This document shows positions 1 to 12,400 of a DNA stretch of 64,000 nt, piece after piece. Under the pieces are notes generated by a model, which saw nothing but the letters and a program-made list of their open reading frames with translations, searched no databases and was not told the DNA's origin. Origin of the DNA: Polydactylus sextarius. Taxonomy: Eukaryota; Chordata; Actinopteri; Polynemidae. Where the stretch lies: contig CM028931.1 of assembly GCA_016801845.1 (NCBI GenBank), positions 22,458,302 to 22,522,301 of the forward strand, given 5' to 3'. Position numbers and translations under genes: made by a program. How positions within the stretch are numbered: the stretch's first letter is position 1; each line of letters starts with the position of its first letter.

Positions 1-1522
1 GAGTTGGACGCCCGAGATGTAGTGCCTCTGATGATAAGCGATCCTGTAAAGTTGTTTAAATTTGTAGATTTTCTAATAAAATATTGTGATGTCTGCTGTT
101 TCGTTGTTGTCTCTAAGCTGGAGGACGTAAAAGAAGAGATGGAAAAGCTGCAAAAGTATGACACCTTGCAGGTGGTGAAGAGGGAACAAGCCAACATGCG
201 GTTGAAAAGAGATCTGGACCAGTGCCAGAACGGACATCATAACATCGTCCCACCCACTCAGCCCTCACATGGCAAGTTTCCAGGCTGAAATGATATGTCG
301 ATACATAATTTCAACTGAGCACCATCTCTCTGATTCTCTCATTCTCATATTTCCCCTACAGGTAACTGTCCACATGGTACGTTTCTGAACATCACTGGTC
401 CCAGGGTGTACACGGCAGGAGAATATCCCGGCTCCTACAAGTATGGAGCCTGGGGTCGGGATCCCAAACCAGAGGAAGGGAAGGAAAGCTGGTACTGGCT
501 GGTGCCGATGACTTCCAGCAACAGATATGCTAACTACATCCGTTTCTACGGCAGTCTGAGCGCTCTAATTGTCGGGATCAGTGTCCCAGGTACTTGGATA
601 CTTGTAATGATCAAGGACACTGAACTTGTTGAAATGAAAAAATTGGCAGGGTCAGAATTTTTGTTTTATAGTTTAGTTTTTTTTGTTTGTTTGTTTTTTT
701 AATGATGCATGACTACCGTAAGATTATCAGAGTTTGGATAGACACATAAAGGTTTTGGTCTTGTATTATCACCTGTCCACAAGATACACAAGAAACTTTT
801 CTTCACTTTGTTCGTTCCTCGTCTTTTTTCTCCAGGTAATATTCAGATCCACTCCTCTAACCCGACCACCAACACCATCCAGGGTCCAAATGTAGTTGTG
901 TATGGAGGAGCCTTGTACTACAACTGCTACAACCAAGACGATGTTTGTCGATTCAACCTCACCACTAAAACCATTACGACCTTAGAGCTACCCAAAGGCA
1001 CCAGGTTCGTTATCTTTCTGCTCATTCAAAGTTAAATTCAGTCAGAGTTTTGATTTAATTTCCTTTCCGTCCTTCTGTTTTGTCAGATACAACTCAAAAG
1101 GAAACTACTGCCACCTCGATGAATGCTACGCCTACACCGACTTAGATCTGGCGACAGACGAGTCCGGCGTCTGGGTCATTTACACCACCACCCAGAGCTT
1201 TGGTAACCTGGTGCTGTCCAAGTTGGAAGGCGGTCAACCGATGACGCTCGGCCAAACCTGGCACACCTCGGTCTACAAGCAGGGTGTCACCAACGCCTTC
1301 GTGGCCTGCGGTGTTCTCTACGCAACACGCTACGTCAGCAAAGACTTGGAGGAGATCTTCTACTCGTTCGACACCGCGACGGGGGTGGAGAGGTTCAACG
1401 TTGGAATCTTCATCCCAAAGACGAATCCCAACATTTTATCCCTGAACTACAGCCCTGTGGACCAGATGCTTCACATCTACAGTGATGCCTACATGGTGTC
1501 CTATAAGGTTTTATTTGGGTAA
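1..1522 (+). CDS. Olfactomedin-4-like glycoprotein, 3' part of gene (five exons)
   Basis: Secreted coiled-coil plus olfactomedin-domain protein; the 5' end is outside the window. Joined exons are 1-45, 118-271, 362-589, 836-1004 and 1087-1522, and phases agree at each join. Exon 118-271 encodes a charged heptad-like coiled coil (LEDVKEEMEKLQKYD) followed by a Cys. The next exon opens the olfactomedin domain with GNCPHGTFLNITGP. The last exon holds the family motif LATDESGVWVIYTT, the stretch NAFVACGVLYATRY, and ends in NYSPVDQMLHIYSDAY before TAA. The order and wording fit the OLFM4 branch rather than noelins or myocilin. The intron 272-361 begins with GC instead of GT. The first small intron, 46-117, is in frame and free of stops, so that boundary is less certain. 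Paralogue assignment is inference. Confidence 0.85.
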
Positions 1523-1767
1523 ATGAATAATCCCAAAGAAAAAAAAACCTGTATTTGAAAAAGGTATTCGGCAAATGAAGGTTTGTCCATACAAGAGGCT
1601 TAAGATGAATGTAAATTTGCATGGTAAATCCAACATAATATACATAATGTATAATATTTTCTCAATACTGTCACTGTCACTTCCTGTGATGCAAATCTTT
1701 CATTCTTTCAACATATGTAACTCTTTTACTATTTTCACTAAAAGGTGCATTATTGTAGTAAATGCCA

Positions 1768-1778
1768 AATAAAATAAA
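1768..1778 (+). promoter_or_regulatory. Polyadenylation signals of the olfactomedin-like gene
   Basis: Two overlapping AATAAA hexamers lie about 250 bases after the stop codon at 1522. They give a plausible short 3' untranslated region. No other hexamer is closer. Confidence 0.6.
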
Positions 1779-1790
1779 TTTTGAATTATA

Positions 1791-2130
1791 GTGTGTCTCA
1801 ATTAATGTTGGTTACTTCCGTTAGTATACTTCCATGTAGTACACTATGTGCTTACATACTATATATTGTTAATGTTATCTCAAATTGTTATGCACTTAGC
1901 GGGAATGGCGATCGCAACATTTTGTTCTTCTTCTCCTTTTTAATGGTTTAATTTCCATTGGACGGATCCATTGGACCGCGATTGTCGCCCACCAAGATAT
2001 CTGCCAGCTTGTTTAGCCTCGCTGGTAGTGCTTTGTGCACTTTTTGCCATACGTGTCACTCTGAACGCATTTACGCAATCAAAACATGGAGTGTAAATAT
2101 GGAAGTATGCGAATTAAGACATGTGGTAAG
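1791..2130. mobile_element. Short inverted-repeat element, family G, copy 1
   Basis: Begins near TGTGTCTCAATT and ends near the complementary AATTAAGACAT, suggesting imperfect terminal inverted repeats. The internal text about scattered 'cttccatgtagtacactatgtg' and 'gccatacgtgtcactctgaa' recurs at 11.25-11.8 kb, and its right-end part recurs at 32.9 kb. It has no coding capacity. A non-autonomous DNA transposon is inferred. Confidence 0.5.
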
Positions 2131-2424
2131 TTTCCAACCACCGGAAGGATATTCTTGATGCCTGACAAGGTATGTTTGGAATTTCACAACCTCAAAAACT
2201 CATTTATGCATACATGCAGTTTTCTAGTCAGTCTTTTCCTGACAGAAACGTCAGGTCTCTACAGTAGCTGAAATAGCGGTTACGTTTAGGGACCCAAATT
2301 AAATTATAATGGCAAGGAAAAGCATTGGATTTTAGAGAGATCTGAAACCTGTCATGCGCAGGCTGAAAATGCTTGAAAATGCTCCTGTTTTATTTTATTT
2401 TTTTTATGGCTATTCATAAGGGTT

Positions 2425-2600
2425 TTCGGAAGGATGTACAGCCTCTATGTGGCCCAAATTAGGGGTCAAAAGGAGGCTATAATTTACCCAAAACCAACTA
2501 TGGAACTCCAAAATATAGACATAACTGCCCCAAAAACAGTCCAAAATCCCCCACAGTCAAGACAAAAACCCATTTTTATTTGGGTCTTTCAGAAGAACTC
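2425..2600 (+). mobile_element. Family A element, truncated copy
   Basis: Left and middle part of the recurrent family A unit: GGAAGGATGTACAGCC, then CCCAAATTAGGGG, then AACTATGGAACTCC and a CACAGTCAAG block. Both terminal inverted repeats are missing here. Confidence 0.6.
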
Positions 2601-2712
2601 TACAGATGCTACAAAAAAAGGAATCTATTCATCGAGAGCAATGAAGAGCCATGTGAGAGCCACTGCTCTGACAATGAGTCCAGTTGTAGGTAATTAGGCA
2701 TTAGAGTTCCTT

Positions 2713-2986
2713 GATAGCAAAATCATTAGGGGCATTAGGACGTACAGCCCTTATATGGCCCAAATTAGGGATGCAAAAGACTAAAAACAAAAGGAGGCCA
2801 AAACTTACCCGAAACATTGACATAACTGCCCCAAAATGAGTCCAAAAACACCACAGTCAAGACAAAAGTCTTTACCTTGTTTACCTTAGTGTAGTAGTAG
2901 TGTATTACCCTGCTTCTTCTGTGAATAAATAAATCCAAAATGCCAAATGTCTGACAGACTACAGCCACAATCTTTTCTATCTGGGT
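2713..2986 (+). mobile_element. Family A element, copy with right terminus
   Basis: Starts at GATAGCAAAATCATTA and ends at TCTATCTGGGT, so the two ends are inverse complements. The middle carries the same ordered blocks as other copies (CCCAAATTAGGG, CCACAGTCAAG, AAATGCCAAATGTCTG). No open reading frame is shared between copies, so this is a MITE-like unit. Confidence 0.65.
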
Positions 2987-4147
2987 AGTCATCATTAGTC
3001 TACTGCTAATAAATAAACTCTACTGTTGGACTATCATTGAGTGACAGTGAGATACATTCTTTTCATTCATTCACTAAAAAGCTAAAACATGAGAAAAATG
3101 TAAATATTTTTCCATGCTCTTGTTAACTGAAGTATGACAGAAGCAGTATATGTCAGATGGGTTCTAGGCCAAAACTTGTCCACCAATATTTATCCCCACT
3201 CCTTGTCTCTGATAGTTCTGATCCACATATGTGATTTCCCCATGAATAAACCATTTAAAGGCTTCAGGCTGTCAGTAGAAATAAACAGGGCTTTGCTTTT
3301 GTGTATGTAGTGGACATTTTAAAAGCCTGTGCTATTTACTTCCTGGTAAATACACGACCGTCAAACTTGGAGCCTCTATGGCTACATGTTGCTGATTTGG
3401 ACGTCGGGAGGCATTTTCATGACTTTGTCATAATAACAATCACATCGGTATAAATACGCTCTGTGTGGGAACTACCCGCGGTCACGTCCATCAAATATTA
3501 TCAGAAGAAGTGACTTCAGTCTCAGGGTCAGCGATGGCAGGAAACCAAAACAAATCAGTGCCACGGTGATGATCAGGCTTTGACATATGGTTCTTAGGGG
3601 TCACATCAATCAAGTGACAAAGAGCGAACTAAGTCTGGACTCTGGAAATGAAATGACATCATGTTTTCCTTCAATACATTCAGTCTGACACTGGATCTTC
3701 AGCTTCACTACCACATTAGATCATTAGGATCCTACCCTAAAGTCCTAGAAACCAGTTTCTACCACATTCATTTGGGCCTGTTTTGTCAAGGAAGACAAAG
3801 TCCAGCTTATTTTATTGAAGTCACATAGTAGAGTAAATGGGAATTATGTAATATCCAACTTTACATAATATTACTCTGCGTTTGTAAAGTTGCGAAAGGT
3901 GGGAGCTGCTGCATGTAAGAGGGGAAATTCCCATGATGCACTGCACTTCCTCTCATCTGGTTCTTGCTGGAGTTTTTCTTCCACTGTCGCCTCCTGCTGC
4001 TCATTGTGGGAACTGTTTGGGTTTTTTTTCTATTCTAGAATATAGTAAAGTAGATTGAGATTAGTGTTTTTATGACAATTTAATTCAGCACTATATAAAT
4101 AAAAACTATATTCAATTGAATTCCGTTTGTCAGATTACTGACTGACT
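2987..4147. other. Intergenic spacer, no feature seen
   Basis: No exon with a recognisable product and no strong repeat was seen on either strand. Composition is ordinary for the window. Confidence 0.4.
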
Positions 4148-4641
4148 ACCCAGATTGCAAAATCATTATGGGCCAAATTTGGGCTTTCCAAAATTTTGGA
4201 AGGCCCAAATTAGGTTTGCAAAAGAAAAACAAAAGGAAGCCAAAACTTACCTGGAACCAGCTATGGAACTCCAAAACATATCCAGGATGAGAATTGAGAA
4301 CTGGTTCCTGTTTGGAACCTGTTCCAAATGTTTCGATGTGCTGAAGCTGACGACAGGTTGGGCCATAATTCCACCTCAAACTACATAAGCAAGGAGGTTC
4401 ATATCAGTTCCGAAAGGGAATTGATAAGAAACCTCCCTGTTTACATTAGTGGGAATTGATAAAGAATTGCATCGATAAGAGAGTCCAAGAAGAATCCACC
4501 ACAGTCAAGCCAAAAGCCTTTATCTTATTTACTTTTACTTTTTACACAGTGTGGTGAAACCATAACTATGATAAACCAACTATGTCAAACCAAAGACTTT
4601 CACCCTACTTCCTCTGTGACTAAATGAATCCAGATCTGGGT
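4148..4641 (+). mobile_element. Family A element, longest copy
   Basis: About 490 bp, from ACCCAGATTGCAAAATCAT to AGATCTGGGT. It contains the full ordered block set, including CAAAAGAAAAACAAAAGGA, CTATGGAACTCCAAAA, CCACAGTCAAGCC, CAAAGACTTTCACCC and the terminal CTGGGT. This copy best shows the family's length. It also has a local inverted repeat (gggcccaaatttgg / ccaaattagg) near its left end. Confidence 0.65.
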
Positions 4642-4708
4642 AACCAGATCTGGTGACCAGAAGATGTGACCAGAAGAGTCATTTCCCTCCTTACCACCAT
4701 ATGGCGCT

Positions 4709-5786
4709 GTGCCACTTCCTGCACATGTCAATCACAGGGGCAGTGGACAATCACGACCTCTCTTCCTGTCTGCTGGTGTGACTGCACTGCCGTGTTTTCC
4801 CATTCTAAAGGTACGTGAGCTTAATTTTCCATTGTTGTACGTGATGGCTACACCTGTTGTTTCTTCGACACGGGCTGTTTGTCCATGTAAGGTGAATCAG
4901 TGTGATTTAAAACTACTGTAGAGTTGGGGGTGCATCTTCCCAATCCCTACCTTGTTTGATTTAAGCAGATGTTACTTTTACATGAACATTTTTGAACTTT
5001 TTGCTCCTTTTGTAAATATTTGTAATGTTGATGACCTGTAATTTGAAACTTTTGGATGATTCGTATCATTTGTTGGCTCAAGATCGTACTTTCAACTTTC
5101 AATTATGATACCTGCCTGTTTATTTAACTGTTTTCTTTGTGTTGGACAGGTGCTGTGGCCTAATGAGAAGCTGCCATTTTTCTGTGACCAGTTCTTTGTC
5201 CCCAGTTCTCATGGTAAGCCACATCTTTGTCCCTGATTTCTTTGTTGTTTTTGGCTGTTTGGGGTGATGAACAATGACTTTTATTGAATTAAATCTCTTA
5301 CATAACACTTTCTATTCCCGTGTGTTCATACCCAGAGTGCATTTATCCTAAAATGTGCTGGTCCAATGTGATGTGTTTTTTCTTTCACTGGAGACTTTGC
5401 AAAAATGCTCACGTGTTGATGCTGGGTTTTAGAAGCTTGTAGCTGATAATCCCCTGTCTGATAGAAAACCATTAAGTTTAACTTTATTCATTACAACAGT
5501 GTGGATGTTCTGTTGGTCAGATCTTCATACAAGGAAGTACACTGAGCTCATGGTTCGGTGTAGTCCCGGTGTACTGTATTGAGAATTTGTACCTTGCAAT
5601 AGTTGTGCAACTTTAAGGAGAAGATCATTGAATTGTGATACTGTCTTAACTTATTGACTATGTTCTTTCTGCTGGACAGGTGCTGCGGTCCAATGAGCAG
5701 CGGTCCTATTCCCTGACGGTCATGTTGCCTCAACGATCGGCTTGTTTATTTTCATGTGACGACTCCTTTTGTCCTCAGTTCTCATG
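4709..5786 (+). ncRNA. Possible spliced non-coding RNA with a duplicated exon
   Basis: Two exon-like modules share their sequence and both splice flanks. Module 1 is 5150-5213 and module 2 is 5680-5786. Each follows a pyrimidine-rich tract ending in GGACAG, starts GTGCTG, and ends CAGTTCTCATG followed by GTAAG. Module 2 has about 40 extra bases inside. A donor-like site (AAAG|GTACGTGAG) at 4810 could end a first exon containing the pyrimidine-rich CCTCTCTTCCTGTCTGC, which resembles a 5'TOP start. The modules lack a conserved reading frame, so a non-coding transcript, for example of the snoRNA-host type, is suggested. No snoRNA was firmly identified in the introns. Low certainty; the strand follows from the splice signals. 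Confidence 0.3.
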
Positions 5787-5837
5787 GTAAGTAAAACTGA
5801 TTGTGTTGGAGTACTGATAACTTAAGTGTAAGTGTAC

Positions 5838-6230
5838 AAGGATGTTCCAGATCAGCAGATTCATCATTTTCCCGAACAACAAACCAATGTGTCTGTGAAG
5901 TGTCTGAGGAAACTGATGAATCTGCTGATGTGGATCACTGATATTTTGAGCTTTATTAGTAGTTAAAAAAATGACAATTTAGATTTGTTTTTTTCTGACT
6001 GCCCCCATTTACTTTCATTGTTAACTATTTGGTTGCGAAAACAAAGGCGGTCAGACTTGATATAACTTTGACCAATGTAAAATATCTCTTGAGGGGGAGT
6101 TTGACTTGAAGGTAAATGGGGCAGCCAGCCAAATGTATCTAAATTATCATTTTTTAACCACTAAAAAAGCTCAAAATATCACTTCACCTCAACAGTAGCA
6201 TGAATATGGTCCCTACACATACACTGTTAG
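5838..6230. mobile_element. Family B foldback element, copy 1
   Basis: Contains the paired arms CAGATCAGCAGATTCATCAT and ATGATGAATCTGCTGAT-like text, the CCCATTTACTTTCATTG / AAGTAAATGGGGCAGCC pair, and TAAAATATCTCTTGAGGGGG. The whole region can fold back on itself. There is no coding capacity. Confidence 0.65.
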
Positions 6231-6599
6231 CAGTTAGCCTCGGTTCAAAAATACTTCAGACCATCACTTTCATTAGACATTTGTCTGAAAATGCGACTAA
6301 GCCAAAAATTTTAAATGTTTGTCTTCAAGTCTGAGTAAAAATTGGGGTATAAAAAAAAAAAAAAAAAAGCCACTAACACAGAGTTTGAGTAGACATTATC
6401 GGATTCTTATACATGTAGAAATCTCATGCACATTTCATTTGAAAGATTTTGTACACGTTCTCCAAATCGCGGTGTGCGTGCAAAAGCCTAATTCCACATT
6501 TAAAGACAAATCTCGGTAACACGCGTTCAGAGATGGTTGTAGTCATTCACAAATGTGTACGCCGTGCGTAAAGATCGGGATTACAGTTTCACAACTCTC

Positions 6600-6640
6600 T
6601 CTCTATATATATATTTATACATACACACACACTTATTTGA
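6600..6640. repeat. TA/CA microsatellite beyond the ano1 stop codon
   Basis: CT, TA and CA dinucleotide runs lie about 180 bases beyond the ano1 stop, probably within or just past its 3' untranslated region. No canonical minus-strand AATAAA was seen near here. Confidence 0.5.
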
Positions 6641-6811
6641 GACATATTTGGCCCCACTTTATCACTTTCCTCATGCCTCGTCATCCAGCTGCTCTCCCAG
6701 TTGTTGGAATGTTCCAAAAATGAAATAAAATGACGGTTGATCTACGTTGGCCTGAGCGAGCAGGCTGCTAGCAAGCTTCGACTTGCCTTTTCTAAGACTA
6801 AGACTAAGAAA

Positions 6812-9475
6812 TTAAAAGGTTTTCGTGCTGTTGGTTTGCAGTCCGGAGCGTGGGTGAGCCACTGTGCTGCTGCCGTTATTGTTGTTGTTGCTCCTGCTGC
6901 TGCAGTTCTCTTTGCCTCCTGTAGGGATCCTGCTCTCGAGGATGCGAACTTTCCCTTGCTCTTCTTTCATGAAAAGGTCGACCAGCAGGATCTTCTCCTT
7001 GTGGATCTGAAGGCTGATGTCTTTAGGGATGTCTGGAATTAGCCAGTCCACGATGTCGCTCATTAGCATCACGACGTTCTGGTGCAGAGGAAAAATGGAA
7101 AAGAAATGGTTGTTTATTCAAAATACGCGATTGAATCTGCAGTTTTAGCATCGACCATTGTTTCATCATTAGATTCAAGTGTTGCAAAGACGAGTTTTAC
7201 TTTAATTATAGATGTAACTAGAGGTGCAAAGTGAAAATATTAATCCATATCGTCATATTTGATCCAAGTATTTTTACTTGTACGTTCTGCTTTCATGTAT
7301 AAAAACGGAAACTTAAAAGTCTTTCAGTTTTGTTTTATATGATGGGATGTTCTGTTTCTTTATGGTTAATGTTCATATTTGAAAGGTAATCAACAACTCC
7401 TTAAGTTAACTAAGTTAACAAAGGCTTGTTTTTTATGACGAGCCTTGGTGATTGACCTGGTAAATCTTTTGTCTTCCTTAACTCCAAATGAATCTTGATT
7501 TTTGCTCTTTAAGGTGTTTAAAATGGAAGGTTTCCATATTTTGGGCCAATCCCATTTCTCTTTCTTACCCCAACCCCTCATCCCTTGAAATAAAGTGTTG
7601 AGGTGAGAAAACATTCCTCTAGGAAATGAGACGCCTCTATTTTATCAATGCACGTCGTTGGAAGTCGTCGCTAGTTGCTATGTAAGATGACACGATGGGT
7701 CTCCGTGACGACCGAATGACAACAAACAAATAAAGATGGCGTCCACAGACTCGTTTGTGCCAGTGGAGTTGGCGATGGATTCAAAACTGACAAGATGTTC
7801 CTTTACATTAATCTCATCATCGTCAGAGGAGTGGAAAACTTTAGCAAAGCAACTAGCGATTGCTTAAGCTAATGCTAATAAACGTTAAATTAAACGTATT
7901 AAATCTCCAACTTTTTTAAACTACTGCATCCTTGTCCTGGTGCATGCTGGGAAATTTCCCATATCCCTTCTTTGTTCTGAAGTGCTGGTCCGGGAATAAC
8001 TTAATTTGGAGGAGTGTGTGGCCCCTCCCCCTTCATCCAGAAGAGTAGGGCTAAGGGGTAGAAATGGGATTGGCCCTAAATAGAACAGTAATGATGGATC
8101 TATTCTTATAGATCTATATGATTTGCTGATTTTTCCTGCTATAGTAGCTTCACTTTACCTGGAAAACGATGACAAAGGCCAGTCGGACGGCCAACACGGT
8201 CCAGAATTCCTTAGAGATTTCATACGGAGTTTCTGACCAAGGAGGCTCTCTGTAGTCTTTATACCTTTTAGAGACAAAAGATGTTTTTATTTAGTTTTAG
8301 TTTCATACGACACGATGATCATAAAATGTGAGAACTGACGCCGATTTTTCCCACCTGCAAATCTCAACAGGGTAACCGAGTTGCAGCGGATCCATGGTTT
8401 CTTTGCCTTGCTGGAAGTGGCTGACATTGAAATAGGACAGCGTGTGGTTGACAAATCCGTGCATGGAGCCGTCTGGACTGTACATGTACTGGTAGACCAT
8501 CCGAGGTATGAAGTCCGAAGTGAAGGAGATGACGAACGCCTGGTGGACAAATATTTAGTCAAACGTGTAAAACAGAGTAGATGTGAGTCTTTATGGGACG
8601 AATCCATCTTCGTTTGAAAGATCTGCTGACTATTGAAAGAGAATATCCTTGTTGCCATTTCTTCATTCTTATAAAGACTTTGGAGTCTATTTTCAATGTA
8701 AACATTAATCTTTGTTAAAAAAAAAAAAATGCAGCGCTAGTTTTGGAAAATCTTTCATATCCAAGAAAATTTAAAAATATCTCTATTTGAATCAGAATTG
8801 AATTCATACAAGAAATCAAAGAATACAAAAAATGTTGATGCTATATGAATAAATTTGAAAAGAATCAATCTTTCGTGCTCATTTTGAGCCTAGAAAGACT
8901 CTGAACGTGGCTAATTTTTGTAGTCGATTTGTTGTGGCCATCTCGCTAAATTCATATATTGACTGCTTTTCCGTCTAGACTCTATTATTTATTAAATGTC
9001 TGTCTAAGTGTCTGTCTGTGTACATATGGGTAAATTGGTAAATTACATTGAATTAGTTGGTCACCCCTGCCGTCAGGTCAGTGAGTTACTTGCATCACGG
9101 CAGTATTTTTTGTGAATGCAAATTATTTGGTATCAAAATGTCAGGTGGGACAATGGTGGTTAAATATGATTTTTGACCACTTTTTAAAAGTTTCATTTTT
9201 AATAAATCTACGTTTACATATGTCATACGCCGTATATACATCACCGTGGTACGCCATAAACATTCGGGTATTTGGGCACCCCGATTTTTGAGCATTTCTG
9301 ACCCGTTAACTTTCGTTTACTTTTACGAATTACCAAATTATTTTTGTTCATCTTTGAGCAATTAAATGGTTTAAAAGAAGTAGAAGAACCCCTTTCCGCA
9401 GGAATTAAAAAGTGTTACTTACATTAATGATGACGGCCACTTTTGCTACCCCTCTTAGTATGTTGTACCATATAC
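6812..9475 (-). CDS. ano1: ano1 exons 21-24: last helices and C-terminal tail
   Basis: Exons 9475-9423, 8539-8355, 8264-8159 and 7078-6812. They carry GIWYNILRGVAKVAVIIN, the glycosylatable loop FVNHTLSYFNVSHF, KDYREPPWSETPYEIS, RLAFVIVFQ and PDIPKDISLQIHKEK. The tail after residue about 920 diverges from mammals and includes a short asparagine run (NNNNN) flanked by serines, encoded by GTT/GCT-rich plus-strand sequence near 6880. It stops with TAA at 6812. Confidence 0.9.
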
Positions 9476-12400
9476 CTGTAGACATAATATTTTTTTTGAA
9501 TAAAATATAGAAATCGGTCAGAAAATGTCAGTAAAGATGTAAAAAAAAAAAGCTACCCACCGATGTCTTTGGCTCTCGCCGCCACCGGTCTTCGTAACTC
9601 GGCCACAAATTTCTTGGCGTCGAGTCGTATTTCGATGATGTTGTTGAGCAGAGCGAAGAGCGGAGCCAGTGGGAATGACGCCACGAACAGCGTGACAAAA
9701 CCAAACTGGATAACTGCGCAAAGAGGAAGAAAAAAAAAGGCTAGCAACTAGCAACTACACTTGATCAACACGCAAATTTTTTAAATCTGATGAATGTGTG
9801 TATGTTCCACTGACTCATTTCCATATATTCGGGCGTTAAACCAGCAAACGGCTCCAGAAAGTGGTCGGTTTCGTATCTCTGCAGCTTCTTCTGCCTTTCC
9901 TCCTCTTGAAAAGCGCCTTGCTTCGACCGGATGTAGCGCATCAGCTTCTTAAATTTGCTGAAAAAAAAACGGAAATGTGAACGTACAAGTTTGAGCAACT
10001 TTTCTTGCTTTTTCATTTTCAGATGAATGTTGTTCACGCCCACATTCTGGTTTGACCACTTGTTCGGTAGCCATTCTAGGATTGCTTTGTGTTGCATGAT
10101 CCTGCCACCATCATGCTTCATCATAGCGATTGGTATTATGAACAGAACCAAGTTCTGATATTCCCAGAGGCTTCAGTTATTGTCCCATTAGACCAGAAGA
10201 TATTCTGCCTCATCTTCCTCTTGTTTTAAATGTTTTGTTGTTGAACGTCTTCCATCTAGTATTCTAGTATCTAGATAACTGCTAAAGATCTTTGGGTGTT
10301 ACTGCTCTTCCGTTATTCTTGCATTTTGGGGCAAGAGTATGAATATGATCACAGCAGAACGTCTACGCTTGGTTCCTTAAATTTCTTGGCTTGTTTTTGT
10401 CTTAATTGAATTGTGGGGATCTTATATACATTTATAATCGTCCAATTAAATTCAAGCAGACAGTGGAGTGTAGGTCAATGGATAAAAATGGCAGTTTTAT
10501 TCCTTTAAAATCAAACCTAGAACACTTGAGTGATGAAAGTGAAGTTTGAAGTCATTGTTTTTGTGCCAGAATACAAATACATAATAGAATAAAAGAATAA
10601 ACAAACATATTTGTTTGTCACATTCCCTGAAAATGACAAAGAACCAGTAATTTGGGAATGTTGCATTTTCAAGCTGTGTCTTACGGTATTCCGATCTCAA
10701 AGAGGTTGTTCTGAATTAGTTGTTTCCCCAACATGGTGATACTCAGCTGGATACACAGCTCCATCAGGCAGCCTCCATGAGCACACTGTAGAGAAAAAAA
10801 AAACCAAACATTATTTTACGCATAAAGACGATTTAGTGGTTTTAACAGTGAGTGCATACAAATATGGAAAATCACAATGTTTAAAGAAAGTTAAGGGGAA
10901 ACTTAACTTAACTAGCTCCACCTTCCCAACTAATATGTCATTTATTTCCCCTTGTCGTTTTTTATGCTCAAGGGACATTACACTGCTTTTTTTTGGGTGC
11001 ACCTAGACCACATTGGAACAGGTTTGTTCCCAGAAGGGTTGTCAAACCTTCTTTAATTTGTCCCACAGTTTCTAATTTGTAAAAATGCACAGGAAAAATA
11101 AAAGTGGACATTTTACTGCTTTATCTGCATCTAGGCTACATTAGACCCAATCCGGATCCTAGGAGCTAGTTAAGTTTTATTTGTTTTTTAATTCCCAGTC
11201 ATTAAAAAAAGCAATAACCAAAATTTACATGGACTGTAATCTCAGATTGGTAGCTATATACTTCCCTTAGCACACTTCCATGTAGTATATTATGTACTTA
11301 ATTCCAGAGTGTAGGAATTTCGACGGGAATGAGTGTCCATCGTTGCACACTCAAAATTTTTGACCGTAATGAGTGCACCATCTGGGTGGTACCCAGAAAC
11401 AGTACACTGCATTTTGCCATACTTGTCAGTGTGAATGCACTTAACACACTCAAAATAGTAAGTGTAAGTATGAAAGTACGCAATTGAGACACATGAGAGT
11501 CTATGGCAGTCCATAGAACCGTAAGGTATAAAGTTTTGAAATTTGGCACACAGATTGATGACAGTCCCACTATTAATTTTACCAAGTCTCGTTGGAATCC
11601 AATTATAACTCACCCAATGATGTCAATTTACATTATATTCGATTTCCCACCATTTTGAATTTTATTGAAAGTGGGGTAAAAAAACCCACAAATTTTGTTC
11701 GATTGGCACAAAACTTGGTGCGCATAATTTTCTGACCGACCTTATCCAAATTTTGTAATTTTTGTCTTTTAGTTCTTAAACGTTCCCCCACAACAGCCAA
11801 TCTAAATGTGTGGCAAATCCAAACTTATTTATAGCTGTAAAAGTCTAAATCTTACCTCTTCCATTCTGTAGGATTCAAACACGTACAGGTAGCTGCCAGG
11901 TCTTCCTACCAATCTATAGGGAAAATTGAATCAAAGGTTGATAAATGTATTATTGTATAATTTTGTAACATTTTTTTTTTTTTTTGGATTTGAATTACTA
12001 ACCTTCCCCTAAAGAAAGCGATGTAGATGATCGGGGTAAAAGCGTTGAAAAACTTGAGAATGAAGGTCTTGAAGATGAGTCGCTCCTCGAAACTCTTGTC
12101 CGTTTTAGGAACCTCTAAAAAAAAAAAAAAAAAAACAACGTCACTTTGTCAAACGGTTTCGTTTTCCTCTTATTATGACTCCGACATCCACCTACGATAA
12201 CTTACCTAAGACGGTGAGCCATCTCGCCACCGCTCCGTACACCTCGTCCAGGATGAGGATGACGACTAGGTTGATGATGGCCGCCGTGGTTTTGACCGTC
12301 AACTGGGCGTGGCTCCTCGTGACGGGGTTGGCGCTCATATATAGAGCGGCTTTAGTTGAGATCCGGTAGAGGATCACGCCGAAGACGATGGCAAACGTAA

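Noticed and set aside
5255..5340. GTGATGA as a possible snoRNA C box in the intron between the duplicated modules
   Set aside because: No CTGA D box at a suitable distance and no terminal stem.
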